Numbered from the stretch's first letter, positions 9,398 through 19,364 are shown. The stretch is DNA of 64,000 bases from Francisella halioticida (GCF_002211785.1 NZ_CP022132.1:1860001-1924000), one strand, 5' to 3'. Translations and numbers: made by a program. Notes: generated from the letters alone by a model not told the origin.

Positions 9398-10156
9398 TTA
9401 AGCAATCATAATAATGCCAGATACAAACATCAAAACTATAAACAAAGATCTAAGTAGCTTAGGAGATATTACCCCTAAATAATTAACTGCCAAAAGGCTT
9501 CCAATCAAAGAAAGTAAACCAGAAGATATCAGTAAAGGGACATTCAAATACCCAAAAGTAGATGGAACATTTATATTAATTCCATAAGTAAGAACAAATG
9601 TAGCTATAAGTGCGTTAATAAATACACACACACTAGTAATAGCTACTGCTTTTTTTATGTCTGTTCCTATTTTTATAAAAAACATAGTAGCAAAGGTTGT
9701 TGAACTAGCCAAAACACTAATTACTCCACAAAAACTAAATATACCATATCTGGCACTTCTTGGTAATTTCACAATTTTATTATCATTATGAAGTATCATC
9801 CATATACCGCTACCAAACAATAGTATTGCAAAAATCATTTTTAATAAATCGGTATTTATATACTTTGCTATTATCGAACCTAAAATAGCTCCTATAGCTA
9901 AATATATTAGATAATATTTTAGTTTTCCTAAATGTATGTTACCTTTGCGATAATGCTTATATGTAGCTATCAAACTAAGAAATATAGACATTCCACAACA
10001 TGTTGCAAGAGCTATCTGCATAGCAAAACTAGAGCCATAAGTATGCACTATAATATAATAAAACGCTGGTACTGCTACCAAGCCAGCGCCCCCCCCAAGT
10101 AACGTAGATATAAAACCTGCTACAAAACCAACTATAGCTCCTAATATTAATAGCAT
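9398..10156 (-). CDS. TauE/SafE (TSUP) family membrane permease
   Basis: 252 residues with about seven to eight hydrophobic segments. The N-terminal GFVAGFISTLLGGGAGLVAVP is the signature repeat of the TSUP family, which exports sulfite, sulfoacetate or related anions or imports sulfur compounds. It is 26 bases downstream of a YheO-like regulator on the same strand, so the two probably form an operon and the regulator may control the permease. The substrate is unknown. Confidence 0.85.
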   Translation of the reverse strand: MLLILGAIVGFVAGFISTLLGGGAGLVAVPAFYYIIVHTYGSSFAMQIALATCCGMSIFLSLIATYKHYRKGNIHLGKLKYYLIYLAIGAILGSIIAKYINTDLLKMIFAILLFGSGIWMILHNDNKIVKLPRSARYGIFSFCGVISVLASSTTFATMFFIKIGTDIKKAVAITSVCVFINALIATFVLTYGININVPSTFGYLNVPLLISSGLLSLIGSLLAVNYLGVISPKLLRSLFIVLMFVSGIIMIA

Positions 10157-10182
10157 TGATTACTTTCTTTCCTCTAGTTTAT

Positions 10183-10794
10183 TTATTTAAGATAATTATA
10201 AACTGTTGCTCGACTAACACTTAACACTCTTGCAACGTACTGACTTGCATTTTTACCATCTAATGCACCTTGATTTTTAAGCTCCAGAATTAGGTTTTTT
10301 TTCTGAGAACGAGTAAGATTATCCACACATAAGATTTTCTCTATGCAATATTTCTGCACAAATTTATTTATCTTTTCATATAATGTATCTTTAAACAAAC
10401 TCTGTTTTTGCTCAGACATTTTATAGTCATTATTTTTTAAGAAGATATTTATTAAACCTTGATATTTATCAAAGACAGAAATATCCAAATTCATGCATAA
10501 TGTTCCTATAACATCTCCTTCATCACTTTCAATTACAGTGATTATACTTTTGATTTTACGGCCATCATAATTAAGCTTTTCATATGGCCCTATTACCTTA
10601 GGAAGCTCATCATAAACATCTAAATCTATATCATCCATATATGATGAATCACCAACCTCTCTCTTAGATATAGGATTAAAAATAGCCTTTATTTGTTGCT
10701 TATTTAAATCATGAATCACAACCTCAGCAAAAGGATATAATAACTTACTAATAGCTTCAGCTATATTGAAATATTCTTTAAATTTAGAATCCAT
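10183..10794 (-). CDS. YheO-like PAS/HTH transcriptional regulator
   Basis: 203 residues. The N-terminal 120 residues form a YheO-like PAS domain (YPFAEVVIHDL..., DGRKIKSIITVI, GTLCMNLDIS). The C-terminal 50 residues are a helix-turn-helix (LILELKNQGALDGKNASQYVARVLSVSRATVYNYLK, given in part) typical of the HTH_22 family, as in DauR. It is a cytoplasmic DNA-binding protein and probably senses a small molecule. It sits immediately upstream of the TSUP permease gene. Confidence 0.85.
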   Translation of the reverse strand: MDSKFKEYFNIAEAISKLLYPFAEVVIHDLNKQQIKAIFNPISKREVGDSSYMDDIDLDVYDELPKVIGPYEKLNYDGRKIKSIITVIESDEGDVIGTLCMNLDISVFDKYQGLINIFLKNNDYKMSEQKQSLFKDTLYEKINKFVQKYCIEKILCVDNLTRSQKKNLILELKNQGALDGKNASQYVARVLSVSRATVYNYLK

Positions 10795-10859
10795 AAAACA
10801 TGAATTTTATATATTTTTAGATATTATATTCTAAATTAGACTTTTTTGTCAATAAATAT

Positions 10860-11291
10860 TTAAAAAGATTTCAATTTAGTATTTCGACGTATATTTACAA
10901 AATTAACGATTATAGGTCCAATAACATTTTGCCAAATTGCATAAAAAGTTGCTGCGATAGCAGCCTGATTACCAAAAAAGACTAAAGCAATAACGATCCC
11001 TAAGCCAACATCTAATATACTAAACTCAAAGAGTAGTGCTAGCCTACTTTCAAAATCCAAACCTAAAATCCTTCCTATTAGATAGCCAAAAATGTTAGCA
11101 ACTGCACTAAGTATTATAACGCTTAGAATAATATTCTTTGGTACAAGCATGATAGTCTCTTTATTTAAAGCTACTACTATCATTACTATCAATATAATTA
11201 AAAGTATTGGAATATTAGAAATTATCTTTAAAGTTGAGTCACTTAGCTTAGTAAATTTACTAATCAAAATCCCTAAAACTATTGGTACAAT
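10860..11291 (-). pseudogene. Bile acid:sodium symporter-family transporter, C-terminal half
   Basis: The minus strand encodes LISKFTKLSD..., four to five membrane segments and the family-typical EFSILDVGLGIVIALVFF, ending at residue 308 of the restored protein. The N-terminal half is at 16153-16655. Joining the halves at the duplicated 8 bases (GGTACAAT at 11284-11291 and 16153-16160) restores one uninterrupted 308-codon gene (927 bases with stop) reading IVIVPIVLGILISKF. The break is therefore a single clean insertion event at this point. Confidence 0.92.
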
Positions 11292-12120
11292 AGCACCGTC
11301 AAGTTAACTAATTGTGGTGTAGAAAAGCACTTCCACTAAATTTTAGAAACAGTAAACCTCTTTAGCTGCTTCTTGCCATATATTCACCGCTTCATTAAAT
11401 TTAGTTCTTTGCGTTTCTCTAGAATTTAAATATCTACCTACTGGCACTGCAAATAGATTTCTAACTTTACCCATGAGTGTTAATGTTCTTTGAATTCCAC
11501 CAGGTGATTTAAATTTGATTAAACTCTTTTCCTTTCTACGTGTAGGTTGATGTGCATTCTCTACTCTATTATTTAGACCTTTGTGTCTTCTATGGTCTGC
11601 CTTAGTCATGTGTTTGATTGGCTTTGTATAACTCTGCAACTTATCAGTGACAATAACTCGTGGTGATGGGTAAGAACCTAATAGTCTAGTTAGAAAGCGT
11701 ATAGCTGCTTTCTTATTCTTACGCTTCTGTAGAAATACATCCAACTCATTACCATTAGAGTCTACAGCTCTCCATAGTATAAACTTAACTCCATTCATTT
11801 TAATAATCATCTCATCTAGATGCCATTTGTCTGTCGGTTTAGGCTCTTTCTTTTTTATTACATCAGCAAAAGATTTACCAAATTTATTACTCCATATTCT
11901 TACTGTTTCATAACTTACTAGAATGCCTCTGTATCTGAGCATTTCTTCTATATCTCTATAACTGGTATTAAACCTATGATACATCCAAATAGCATAACCG
12001 ATAATCTCTGCTGGATAACGATATCGTTTAGGTTTGTGTGTAAGCATGATTAAGAAAAATAATATGATTTTTTATAATTATACACTAGATGGATTTAGAC
12101 GTAGTTAACTTGACGGTGCC
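11292..12120 (-). mobile_element. IS6-family element, copy 1 (829 bp)
   Basis: The terminal inverted repeats are AGCACCGTCAAGTTAACTA (transposase 3' side) and GGCACCGTCAAGTTAACTA (5' side). Two more copies with the same 829-bp length and ends lie at 15324-16152 and 16822-17650. The first base differs between the two ends in all three copies, which fixes the boundaries. Confidence 0.95.
11343..12047 (-). CDS. IS6-family transposase (copy 1)
   Basis: 234 residues, complete. DDE catalytic residues are visible: Asp78 in WHLDEM, Asp135 in VTDKLQSY and Glu163 in NNRVENAHQPTRR. The N-terminal region (RYPAEIIGYAIWMYHRF...SYRDIEEMLRYRG) is the usual IS6 helix-turn-helix. The protein is identical in all three copies, so the expansion is recent and the enzyme is probably active. 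IS6 transposases act by replicative cointegrate formation. Confidence 0.95.
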   Translation of the reverse strand: MLTHKPKRYRYPAEIIGYAIWMYHRFNTSYRDIEEMLRYRGILVSYETVRIWSNKFGKSFADVIKKKEPKPTDKWHLDEMIIKMNGVKFILWRAVDSNGNELDVFLQKRKNKKAAIRFLTRLLGSYPSPRVIVTDKLQSYTKPIKHMTKADHRRHKGLNNRVENAHQPTRRKEKSLIKFKSPGGIQRTLTLMGKVRNLFAVPVGRYLNSRETQRTKFNEAVNIWQEAAKEVYCF

Positions 12121-13385
12121 TTCCAAAGATCAAAATTATTACTTAATCTAGCAGACTTAATTGAAGAAAATATTGATTTACTTGCAACTACTGAATCAAA
12201 AGATAATGGTAAACTTATTACAGAGATGAAAGCCCAGGTTAAATCACTGGTAAATAATTATAAATATTTTCAGGTTTAGCTAGTAATATTAAAGGAGAGG
12301 TTTTACCTTCAGATGGCAGCCAAAATTTAGTAATAACAAAAAAAGAGCCTATTGGTGTTATACTAGCTATAAGTCCTTGGAATTCACCTCTTTTAACTAC
12401 TACTGTGAAAATAGACCTGCTTTAGCAGCTGGTAATACCATAGTTATAAAGCCTTCTGAAGAAGCTTCTGCTTCATGTTTAGAATTTGCAAATTTATTCA
12501 AATTAGCAGGATTTCCTGATGGTGTTATTAATTTTGTTACAGGTTTTGGTAATGAAATAGGAGAGAGCCTAGCATCAAATCCTAAAATTTCATTAGTAGC
12601 ATTTACTGGAGGGCCTGTGGGGGGGCAAAAAGTATACACTAGTGCTAGTAGCCTGTAGTTTTAGAATTATGAGGAAAATCTCCAAATATAATTTTTGATG
12701 ATGCAAATATTGATAATGCTGTTAATGGAGCTGTTTTTGGTATATTTGCAGCATCAGGGCAAACTTGTATAGCAGGTTCAAGATTATTTGTTCATGAAGA
12801 AGTTCACGACGAAGTAGTGGAAAAATAAAAAATATTGCATCAAGGATTAAACAAGGTAATCCTATGGATGAGACAACTGAAATGGGGCCTATGGCTAACA
12901 GGGCGCAATATAATAAAGTTTTAGAATATTTTGATGTTGTGAAAGAGGATGGAGCAACTTGTATTTTAGGTGGTAAAGCATCTGATAAAGGAGGATTATT
13001 TATTAATCCAACAATATACATTAATGTTAAAAATGATATGAGAATAGCTCAAGAAGAAGTATTTGGTCCTGTATTATCAGTCATTAAATTTAGTGATGAA
13101 GAGGAAGTAGTTAAATTAGCGAATGATATTACTTATGGTTTAGCATCAGGAATATGGACAACTAGTATGCAAAGAGCTATTAGGGTTAGTAACCAAATTC
13201 AAGCAGGTACTGTTTGGATAAATACTTATAGAGCCGTTTCTACTTTAGCTCCGTATGGGGGTTATAAAGATTCTGGTATTGGTCGTGAAAATGGTGAAGA
13301 GTCATTAAACGAATATTTACAAACTAAGACCATTTGGTTATCAACCGCTGAAGAAATTCCTAACTCTTTTATTATGAAAGTTTAA
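12121..13385 (+). pseudogene. Aldehyde dehydrogenase, truncated and multiply frameshifted
   Basis: Pieces in different frames spell an NAD(P)-dependent aldehyde dehydrogenase: QRSKLLLNLADLIEENIDLLA, VITKKEPIGVILAISPWN, RPALAAGNTIVIKPSE, VAFTGG, then the nucleophile block FAASGQTCIAGSR and the C-terminus EEVFGPVLSVIKF...GGYKDSGIGRENG. Breaks are near 12275, 12410, 12655 and 12830. The 5' end (about 50-60 codons) is missing at the IS boundary. It resembles succinate-semialdehyde/betaine-aldehyde dehydrogenases. It is a non-functional passenger of the pseudo-compound transposon. Confidence 0.88.
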
Positions 13386-13550
13386 TCTAAATATAGTTTT
13401 AATCTCTTAATGACTAATTTAGAAAAGTAATTAAGAAAAAATCTGTATATTCAGTTATCAGGTTTAAGTATAGATAATAAGATCATTTAAATTATAAATT
13501 CAGATTAAAAAGCATATTCTTAACAAAAGCTAAAAAACTATTTGTTGGTA

Positions 13551-13976
13551 TTATTTTGAATCTGCAAGCTTATCGTTAATTTTATTAAGTATAATAGTTG
13601 CATCAGTTTTACTATCATCTTTAATATAAAGAGCTGATTGATTAGGATTATTTTTAGCAGATTGAACTACAATATTAATAGAGTCTCCTGTTGGAGAAAC
13701 AGCTTTGATTTCAGATTTTTTCTGATCAACTGTTTGTTTTGTAGTAGTATATTTATTTTCTTTTAATACTTGTGTAGCAGCTGAAAAAACAGTTTCTCTG
13801 TTTTTTGTATATGCATTGTAAGCAGTAGGGTCTTCCATCCATTTATATGCTAAAGCACCTACTGCAACACTTGCTAAAACCAAACCTGTCACAGCAACAG
13901 CTCCAACCGTACACGACGTAATTGTCATAGAAGTTGCTAATAATGTCGCAATTGTTATTAGTTTCTTTTTCATCAT
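13551..13976 (-). CDS. DUF3568-type lipoprotein
   Basis: 141 residues. It has a signal peptide with lipobox ITSC (Cys22), then a short hydrophobic, glycine-containing stretch (VGAVAVTGLVLASVAVGALAY) and a soluble domain like the DUF3568 lipoproteins common in Francisella. The gene is complete with a good ribosome site (GAGGTGAAATT before ATG). It is the only intact non-IS gene in the passenger segment of the IS6 transposon. A relative lies at 47473-47907. Function is unknown; it is probably attached to the envelope by lipidation. Confidence 0.75.
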   Translation of the reverse strand: MMKKKLITIATLLATSMTITSCTVGAVAVTGLVLASVAVGALAYKWMEDPTAYNAYTKNRETVFSAATQVLKENKYTTTKQTVDQKKSEIKAVSPTGDSINIVVQSAKNNPNQSALYIKDDSKTDATIILNKINDKLADSK

Positions 13977-14184
13977 AATTTCACCTCGTACTATTGTTTG
14001 TTATATGAATTAAAATAGTTTAGCAAATTCATTATAGCAATTTATTATGGCTTTCCAAACTTGTTTTTATGTTTTAAATAACTTTAAAGATAAAAAGATG
14101 TATCCTTATATGGGACTTTTGATGTCTGGGCATTGAATAAATTATAATAATCTCCATGTAAATAATTTTGAAATAGATCATTAT

Positions 14185-15323
14185 ATGTCCTTTCCTTTTG
14201 GTAATTTTGCCTATACAAATTCATTTAGAGAAGAGTTATATGATAGCTTTGAAACTTATGCTGATACCACATTTGAATTAATAGATGCTTTATCATCATC
14301 AAATGCTAAAACTGCTGTTGAGCTATCTTTATCCCCATTTTTTACTCGACAATATAGCAGCATATCTCAGATACTAAAGATAGAATCACAATCATCGATA
14401 TTGGGTAAAGTGGGAACAAAATTGATTAATGAAATAAAATTAAACAATTCATCCAACATACATTTTTATGCTCTAGATGAAACATCAATCTTAAAGCCTA
14501 ACTCAAAAAGCATGGATAGAAGAAGATTTGTTTATGGATTGACTAATGGTACGGGTAAAGTTGGCATAGGTCATTCATACTCTTATTTAGTATACTTAGG
14601 CAGGAGATGGGGCAATGGGTGGTACCTGTTAATTTGCAGCGAGTGACTGCTGCTGATTCTGGTATTAGTGTAGGCTTAGATCAATTCCATAAATACATAT
14701 CTAATCAAGAGAATTCAGGAGATATTAATGTTCTGATTGGTGACTCAAAATACAGTTCAATGGAATGTATTCATAGAGTTTACTCAGAACATAATAATAC
14801 ATTATTGTTAAGCAGGCTTAACTCTGTTAGAAATTTATCTTTTCAAGATCATAGTGATAATAAGCTCAAAAAATATGGTGAGTCTTTTAAATTAAATGAT
14901 GAATCAACATGGACTACAGCTCCATCTGATTCTGAACAATGTGAAATAGTTACCACACGAGGAAAAGTATATACTGTAAAATTGACTCGTTGGAATAATT
15001 TAATTATTCATGGAAAAAGGAACATGCCAATGCATGAGAATTGTTTTGATATTGTTAAAGTTCAAGTTTTTAAAGACAATGGAGATCCAGTATACTACAA
15101 AAATATGTGGTTGATGTTAGCTGGCAAAGATAGAGGAAAGCTGACTAGTTTTGAAATATTTTCTAGATATTCAAGTAGATTTAATATTGAGCATTTCTTT
15201 AGGTTTTCTAAGCAACATTTACTTTTAGGTAAATATGAAACTCCAGATACTCCAACACTAGATATTTGGAATCAAGTTAGTGTACTTGCCTACATAAATT
15301 CACTTGCATGTGCAAGTTTATTG
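14185..15323 (+). pseudogene. DDE transposase of the IS4/IS701 type, frameshifted and 3'-truncated
   Basis: The first frame (MSFPFGNFAYTNSFREELYD...) runs to about 14620 and contains HFYALDETSILKP, a probable first catalytic Asp block. After a frameshift the reading continues PVNLQRVTAADSGISVGLDQF, NVLIGDSKYSS (second Asp) and FSRYSSRFNIEHFFRFSKQHL (Glu of the Y-R-E type signature). The gene is cut at the IS6 copy at 15324. It resembles IS4-superfamily transposases; the exact family is not certain. Confidence 0.7.
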
Positions 15324-16152
15324 AGCACCGTCAAGTTAACTAATTGTGGTGTAGAAAAGCACTTCCACTAAATTTTAGAAACAGTAAACCTCTTTAGCTG
15401 CTTCTTGCCATATATTCACCGCTTCATTAAATTTAGTTCTTTGCGTTTCTCTAGAATTTAAATATCTACCTACTGGCACTGCAAATAGATTTCTAACTTT
15501 ACCCATGAGTGTTAATGTTCTTTGAATTCCACCAGGTGATTTAAATTTGATTAAACTCTTTTCCTTTCTACGTGTAGGTTGATGTGCATTCTCTACTCTA
15601 TTATTTAGACCTTTGTGTCTTCTATGGTCTGCCTTAGTCATGTGTTTGATTGGCTTTGTATAACTCTGCAACTTATCAGTGACAATAACTCGTGGTGATG
15701 GGTAAGAACCTAATAGTCTAGTTAGAAAGCGTATAGCTGCTTTCTTATTCTTACGCTTCTGTAGAAATACATCCAACTCATTACCATTAGAGTCTACAGC
15801 TCTCCATAGTATAAACTTAACTCCATTCATTTTAATAATCATCTCATCTAGATGCCATTTGTCTGTCGGTTTAGGCTCTTTCTTTTTTATTACATCAGCA
15901 AAAGATTTACCAAATTTATTACTCCATATTCTTACTGTTTCATAACTTACTAGAATGCCTCTGTATCTGAGCATTTCTTCTATATCTCTATAACTGGTAT
16001 TAAACCTATGATACATCCAAATAGCATAACCGATAATCTCTGCTGGATAACGATATCGTTTAGGTTTGTGTGTAAGCATGATTAAGAAAAATAATATGAT
16101 TTTTTATAATTATACACTAGATGGATTTAGACGTAGTTAACTTGACGGTGCC
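15324..16152 (-). mobile_element. IS6-family element, copy 2 (829 bp)
   Basis: Same length, ends and orientation as copy 1. The right flank (GGTACAAT) repeats the left flank of copy 1, and the left flank is passenger DNA, which shows that copies 1 and 2 together form one inserted unit. Confidence 0.95.
15375..16079 (-). CDS. IS6-family transposase (copy 2)
   Basis: 234 residues, identical to the protein at 11343-12047, with the same DDE residues (Asp78, Asp135, Glu163). It is complete and probably active. Identity of the copies makes homologous recombination between them likely, which would delete the passenger and leave a single IS in the symporter gene. Confidence 0.95.
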   Translation of the reverse strand: MLTHKPKRYRYPAEIIGYAIWMYHRFNTSYRDIEEMLRYRGILVSYETVRIWSNKFGKSFADVIKKKEPKPTDKWHLDEMIIKMNGVKFILWRAVDSNGNELDVFLQKRKNKKAAIRFLTRLLGSYPSPRVIVTDKLQSYTKPIKHMTKADHRRHKGLNNRVENAHQPTRRKEKSLIKFKSPGGIQRTLTLMGKVRNLFAVPVGRYLNSRETQRTKFNEAVNIWQEAAKEVYCF

Positions 16153-16655
16153 GGTACAATAACTATTATTGCCATAGTTTCAAACATACCAAACCAATCT
16201 AGTTTGATACTTTTTGAGAAGAAAAAATAAATAATTAATGGCATAAATATTGGAGCTAATAAAGTAGTTAAGAAAGTTAAACTAACAACCAATGATATAT
16301 TTGCTCTAGCTAATAAGGCCATTACCCCAGAAGCCGTGCCTCCAGGACAAGTTCCCACAATAACCAAACCTATTAATGCCATCAAATTTAAGCCTAAAAG
16401 CTTTCCTATTATAAAGGCTGCTACAGATGTCACAATCAATTTTAGAAACAGTATAATTAATAGCTTTCCTTTTAAACTAGCCACTTTCACAAAATCTTTT
16501 GCTTTTAAATGTATCCCTATAATCAACATAATTCCAGCCAATAAATAGGTGATATAAGGCTTTAATGGTATAAATACAGATGGTATAGAAATAGCCAATA
16601 CAACACTTAGGATAACTATAACTGCAAAATATTTTTGTATAAAATTCATTTTCAT
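16153..16655 (-). pseudogene. Bile acid:sodium symporter-family transporter, N-terminal half
   Basis: The minus strand encodes MKMNFIQKYFAVIVILSVVL..., five to six membrane segments and the family hallmark IGLVIVGTCPGGTASGVMALLA. It stops at the IS6 insertion; the C-terminal half is at 10860-11291. The family (BASS) imports organic anions such as bile acids or pantoate/ketopantoate with sodium. The actual substrate is unknown. Without the insertion the protein would have 308 residues, normal for the family. Confidence 0.92.
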
Positions 16656-16821
16656 ATAAAACTATCTTCAAATTTAATTAATTTTTAAACTATTTTACAT
16701 TATTAGTCAATTATAATAGGACTTTTGATGTGTAGTAATCTCTTCCACCTATCAGCGGAATCTCAAATACTATATAATTTTCTAAAATCTGCCTAATTTA
16801 TATAGGAATTTAACAAATTAG

Positions 16822-17650
16822 GGCACCGTCAAGTTAACTACGTCTAAATCCATCTAGTGTATAATTATAAAAAATCATATTATTTTTCTTAATCATGCTT
16901 ACACACAAACCTAAACGATATCGTTATCCAGCAGAGATTATCGGTTATGCTATTTGGATGTATCATAGGTTTAATACCAGTTATAGAGATATAGAAGAAA
17001 TGCTCAGATACAGAGGCATTCTAGTAAGTTATGAAACAGTAAGAATATGGAGTAATAAATTTGGTAAATCTTTTGCTGATGTAATAAAAAAGAAAGAGCC
17101 TAAACCGACAGACAAATGGCATCTAGATGAGATGATTATTAAAATGAATGGAGTTAAGTTTATACTATGGAGAGCTGTAGACTCTAATGGTAATGAGTTG
17201 GATGTATTTCTACAGAAGCGTAAGAATAAGAAAGCAGCTATACGCTTTCTAACTAGACTATTAGGTTCTTACCCATCACCACGAGTTATTGTCACTGATA
17301 AGTTGCAGAGTTATACAAAGCCAATCAAACACATGACTAAGGCAGACCATAGAAGACACAAAGGTCTAAATAATAGAGTAGAGAATGCACATCAACCTAC
17401 ACGTAGAAAGGAAAAGAGTTTAATCAAATTTAAATCACCTGGTGGAATTCAAAGAACATTAACACTCATGGGTAAAGTTAGAAATCTATTTGCAGTGCCA
17501 GTAGGTAGATATTTAAATTCTAGAGAAACGCAAAGAACTAAATTTAATGAAGCGGTGAATATATGGCAAGAAGCAGCTAAAGAGGTTTACTGTTTCTAAA
17601 ATTTAGTGGAAGTGCTTTTCTACACCACAATTAGTTAACTTGACGGTGCT
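16822..17650 (+). mobile_element. IS6-family element, copy 3 (829 bp)
   Basis: Ends and length match copies 1 and 2 but the orientation is inverted. The flanks (CAAATTAG on the left, CTTATTAT on the right) are not duplicated, so a rearrangement such as an adjacent deletion or recombination has occurred since insertion. It lies 166 bases upstream of the symporter start. Confidence 0.95.
16895..17599 (+). CDS. IS6-family transposase (copy 3)
   Basis: 234 residues, identical to the other two copies, with intact DDE residues. Located in inverted orientation only 0.67 kb from copy 2; replicative transposition or recombination between them could invert the intervening segment that holds the symporter 5' half. 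Confidence 0.95.
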   Translation: MLTHKPKRYRYPAEIIGYAIWMYHRFNTSYRDIEEMLRYRGILVSYETVRIWSNKFGKSFADVIKKKEPKPTDKWHLDEMIIKMNGVKFILWRAVDSNGNELDVFLQKRKNKKAAIRFLTRLLGSYPSPRVIVTDKLQSYTKPIKHMTKADHRRHKGLNNRVENAHQPTRRKEKSLIKFKSPGGIQRTLTLMGKVRNLFAVPVGRYLNSRETQRTKFNEAVNIWQEAAKEVYCF

Positions 17651-18036
17651 CTTATTATTTATAAATAAATTATATTTTTTCATCTTTTTTCTCCGTCGGT
17701 ATTATAGAACCATATAGAATAAATTCTCCTTATTTTTAATCCTCATTCTATACTCTTAGCTTTACAACTAAATTCTCTTATTTATCATCCCATAAAGCAA
17801 ATGAATAATATTTACCATCTCTATTATAGAAAGGAATAGTAATTTAACTAGCTTATTTTGTTAATATGATCTATTTATTAAATCTCTAGATAATAAAAAC
17901 ATTGAGAAAATTAGCTTACAAATATAGTAGCCTAAAACATTAGATCTTCTTAAATAAATGATCATATATTAATCTGAGTTCGATATAAGATAACCTTAAA
18001 GTAGGTATCAAAACTAAAAGAATGAAAGCTAGATGT
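17651..18036. other. Non-coding gap between two IS elements
   Basis: 386 bases of very AT-rich sequence with stops in all frames. I see no gene, RNA or clear IS remnant. It is probably residual chromosomal DNA trimmed by the flanking IS elements. Confidence 0.5.
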
Positions 18037-19331
18037 ATACTACCCCAATAAATTAAACAATATTTTCAATTATTTAGTTCCCATCTAAGCCGCCCGTTTT
18101 TCCAATAAGTTATCGTAATAAAATTCCATAGGTTTTTTATAATTGATAGACTCATGAAATCTTCTATTATTATAAAAATCTATATAATCATCCACATCGT
18201 TTCTTAGTTCAACAATGCCAGGATATTGATTTAAATAAAATCTCTCACATTTAGCACTTCTCCAAAATCTTTCGATGCAAATGTTATCAGTTGCTCTACC
18301 TTTACCATCCATAGATATAGTAATTTTTTTATCCAATAATGTTTGGATATGAATGTTAGATGTGTACTGGCTACCTTGATCAGTGTTAAATATTTCTGGT
18401 ACTCCATATTTATACAGAGCTTCATTTAAAACTTTCATAACTAAACTACTATCCATAGTGTTGGATATCTCCCAACTTAGTACAGCCTTAGAGTACCAAT
18501 CAATAATAGCTGCCATATAAACTGTGCCAGCATCAGTCTTAATATATGTAATATCTGTAGACCAAACTTGATTAGGTCTCAATATGCTTAAACCTTTTAG
18601 TTTGTAACTATAAATAGTATGCTCTTTGTTAGGTTCAGATAAGTTTAAGTTTGGTTTTTTCACCGCCAATATAGCTTTGCTGCCTAACTCTTTACGATAC
18701 TTTTGTACTGTGTTCTCACAGATGCTAAACCCATCTTCTATTAATTGCTTATGAGCTTTTATATAGCCGTAGCAGGGAATCTCCTCATGTATCTGTATAA
18801 GCTTTGCTTTTACTTCTTCTTTATGTTCGTTAACCACAGGCTTGTAATATAAACCAGCTCTAGAAACTTCTAATAAGAAACTTTGTTTTACAACAGATAA
18901 TTTATGCTTAGGATCAATCATCGCTTTTCTATCAGATAATCCCAAGCTTACGAGCTTTCCCTCAAGAAATTCCTTCTCAATTGTTAGTTGTCCAACCTTC
19001 TTAGAATACTGATCTATCTTGGTTTGAAGCTTTGCATTGTCTTTTTTATATTGTGATACTGATTTGGATGGATCCATTGCCAACTCAGCATTTTCTAAAA
19101 AGGCTGTTTTTCAATTATTTATGTTTTTGGGCGTAATATTATATTTTACTGATAACTGTGTGATTGTTTGATCTTTCCCCAATACTTCCAAGACAACTTT
19201 AGTCTTAAATTCAACGGTATATATTTTTCTCTTATTACTCATTTACATTTATCCTAAATTGCTCATTTATAGTTTAGCTACTTTAGGAACTAAATTCTCA
19301 AAATTGTTGTTAAAATTTCATGGGGTATTAT
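18037..19331 (-). mobile_element. IS3-family element (1295-bp type), copy 2
   Basis: Ends ATACTACCCC and GGGGTATTAT, 1295 bp, the same as copies 3 and 4. The flanks (GATGT and AATGG) show no target duplication. Inside the right end, on the minus strand, a short ATG frame (MSNKRKIYTVEFKTKVVLEV) encodes the N-terminal helix-turn-helix part and ends at TGA after 43 codons. Confidence 0.93.
18085..19083 (-). CDS. IS3-family transposase, catalytic part (copy 2)
   Basis: 332 residues. An N-terminal coiled coil (residues 8-45) is followed by an HTH_21-like region (CYGYIKAHKQLIEDGFSICENTVQKY) and the rve integrase core with a DD(35)E triad: Asp177 in WSTDITY, Asp235 in FNTDQGSQY and Glu271 in CIERFW. 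In the same frame upstream, 43 codons of helix-turn-helix sequence are separated from this part by one TGA where TGG (Trp) would be expected. All active-site residues are intact in this copy. Confidence 0.92.
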   Translation of the reverse strand: MAMDPSKSVSQYKKDNAKLQTKIDQYSKKVGQLTIEKEFLEGKLVSLGLSDRKAMIDPKHKLSVVKQSFLLEVSRAGLYYKPVVNEHKEEVKAKLIQIHEEIPCYGYIKAHKQLIEDGFSICENTVQKYRKELGSKAILAVKKPNLNLSEPNKEHTIYSYKLKGLSILRPNQVWSTDITYIKTDAGTVYMAAIIDWYSKAVLSWEISNTMDSSLVMKVLNEALYKYGVPEIFNTDQGSQYTSNIHIQTLLDKKITISMDGKGRATDNICIERFWRSAKCERFYLNQYPGIVELRNDVDDYIDFYNNRRFHESINYKKPMEFYYDNLLEKRAA

Positions 19332-19364
19332 AATGGGATCAAAAATTCTTATTCAAACTAATCG

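Larger units (their letters stand above)
11292..16152. mobile_element. IS6-family pseudo-compound transposon, 4861 bp
   Basis: Two identical-looking IS6-family copies in the same orientation (11292-12120 and 15324-16152) bracket a 3203-bp passenger segment. The outermost flanks carry the same 8 bases, GGTACAAT, a target duplication of the length IS6 elements make. The passenger holds an aldehyde dehydrogenase pseudogene missing its 5' end at one IS and a transposase gene missing its 3' end at the other, with a lipoprotein gene between. This is the structure expected when an IS plus adjoining DNA (a translocatable unit) inserts beside a resident IS copy. Confidence 0.88.

Noticed and set aside
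9263-9457. 64-codon plus-strand frame
   Set aside because: It runs over the tRNA-Ser gene and has no ribosome site or recognisable domain.
12400-13021. Minus-strand frames over the aldehyde dehydrogenase region
   Set aside because: They are shadows of the plus-strand pseudogene, which has clear family motifs in its frames.
14108-14122. GGACTTTTGATGT shared with 16709-16722 as a possible IS end
   Set aside because: Only about 13 bases match, with no inverted partner at the other end of the broken transposase gene; in AT-rich DNA this may be chance.
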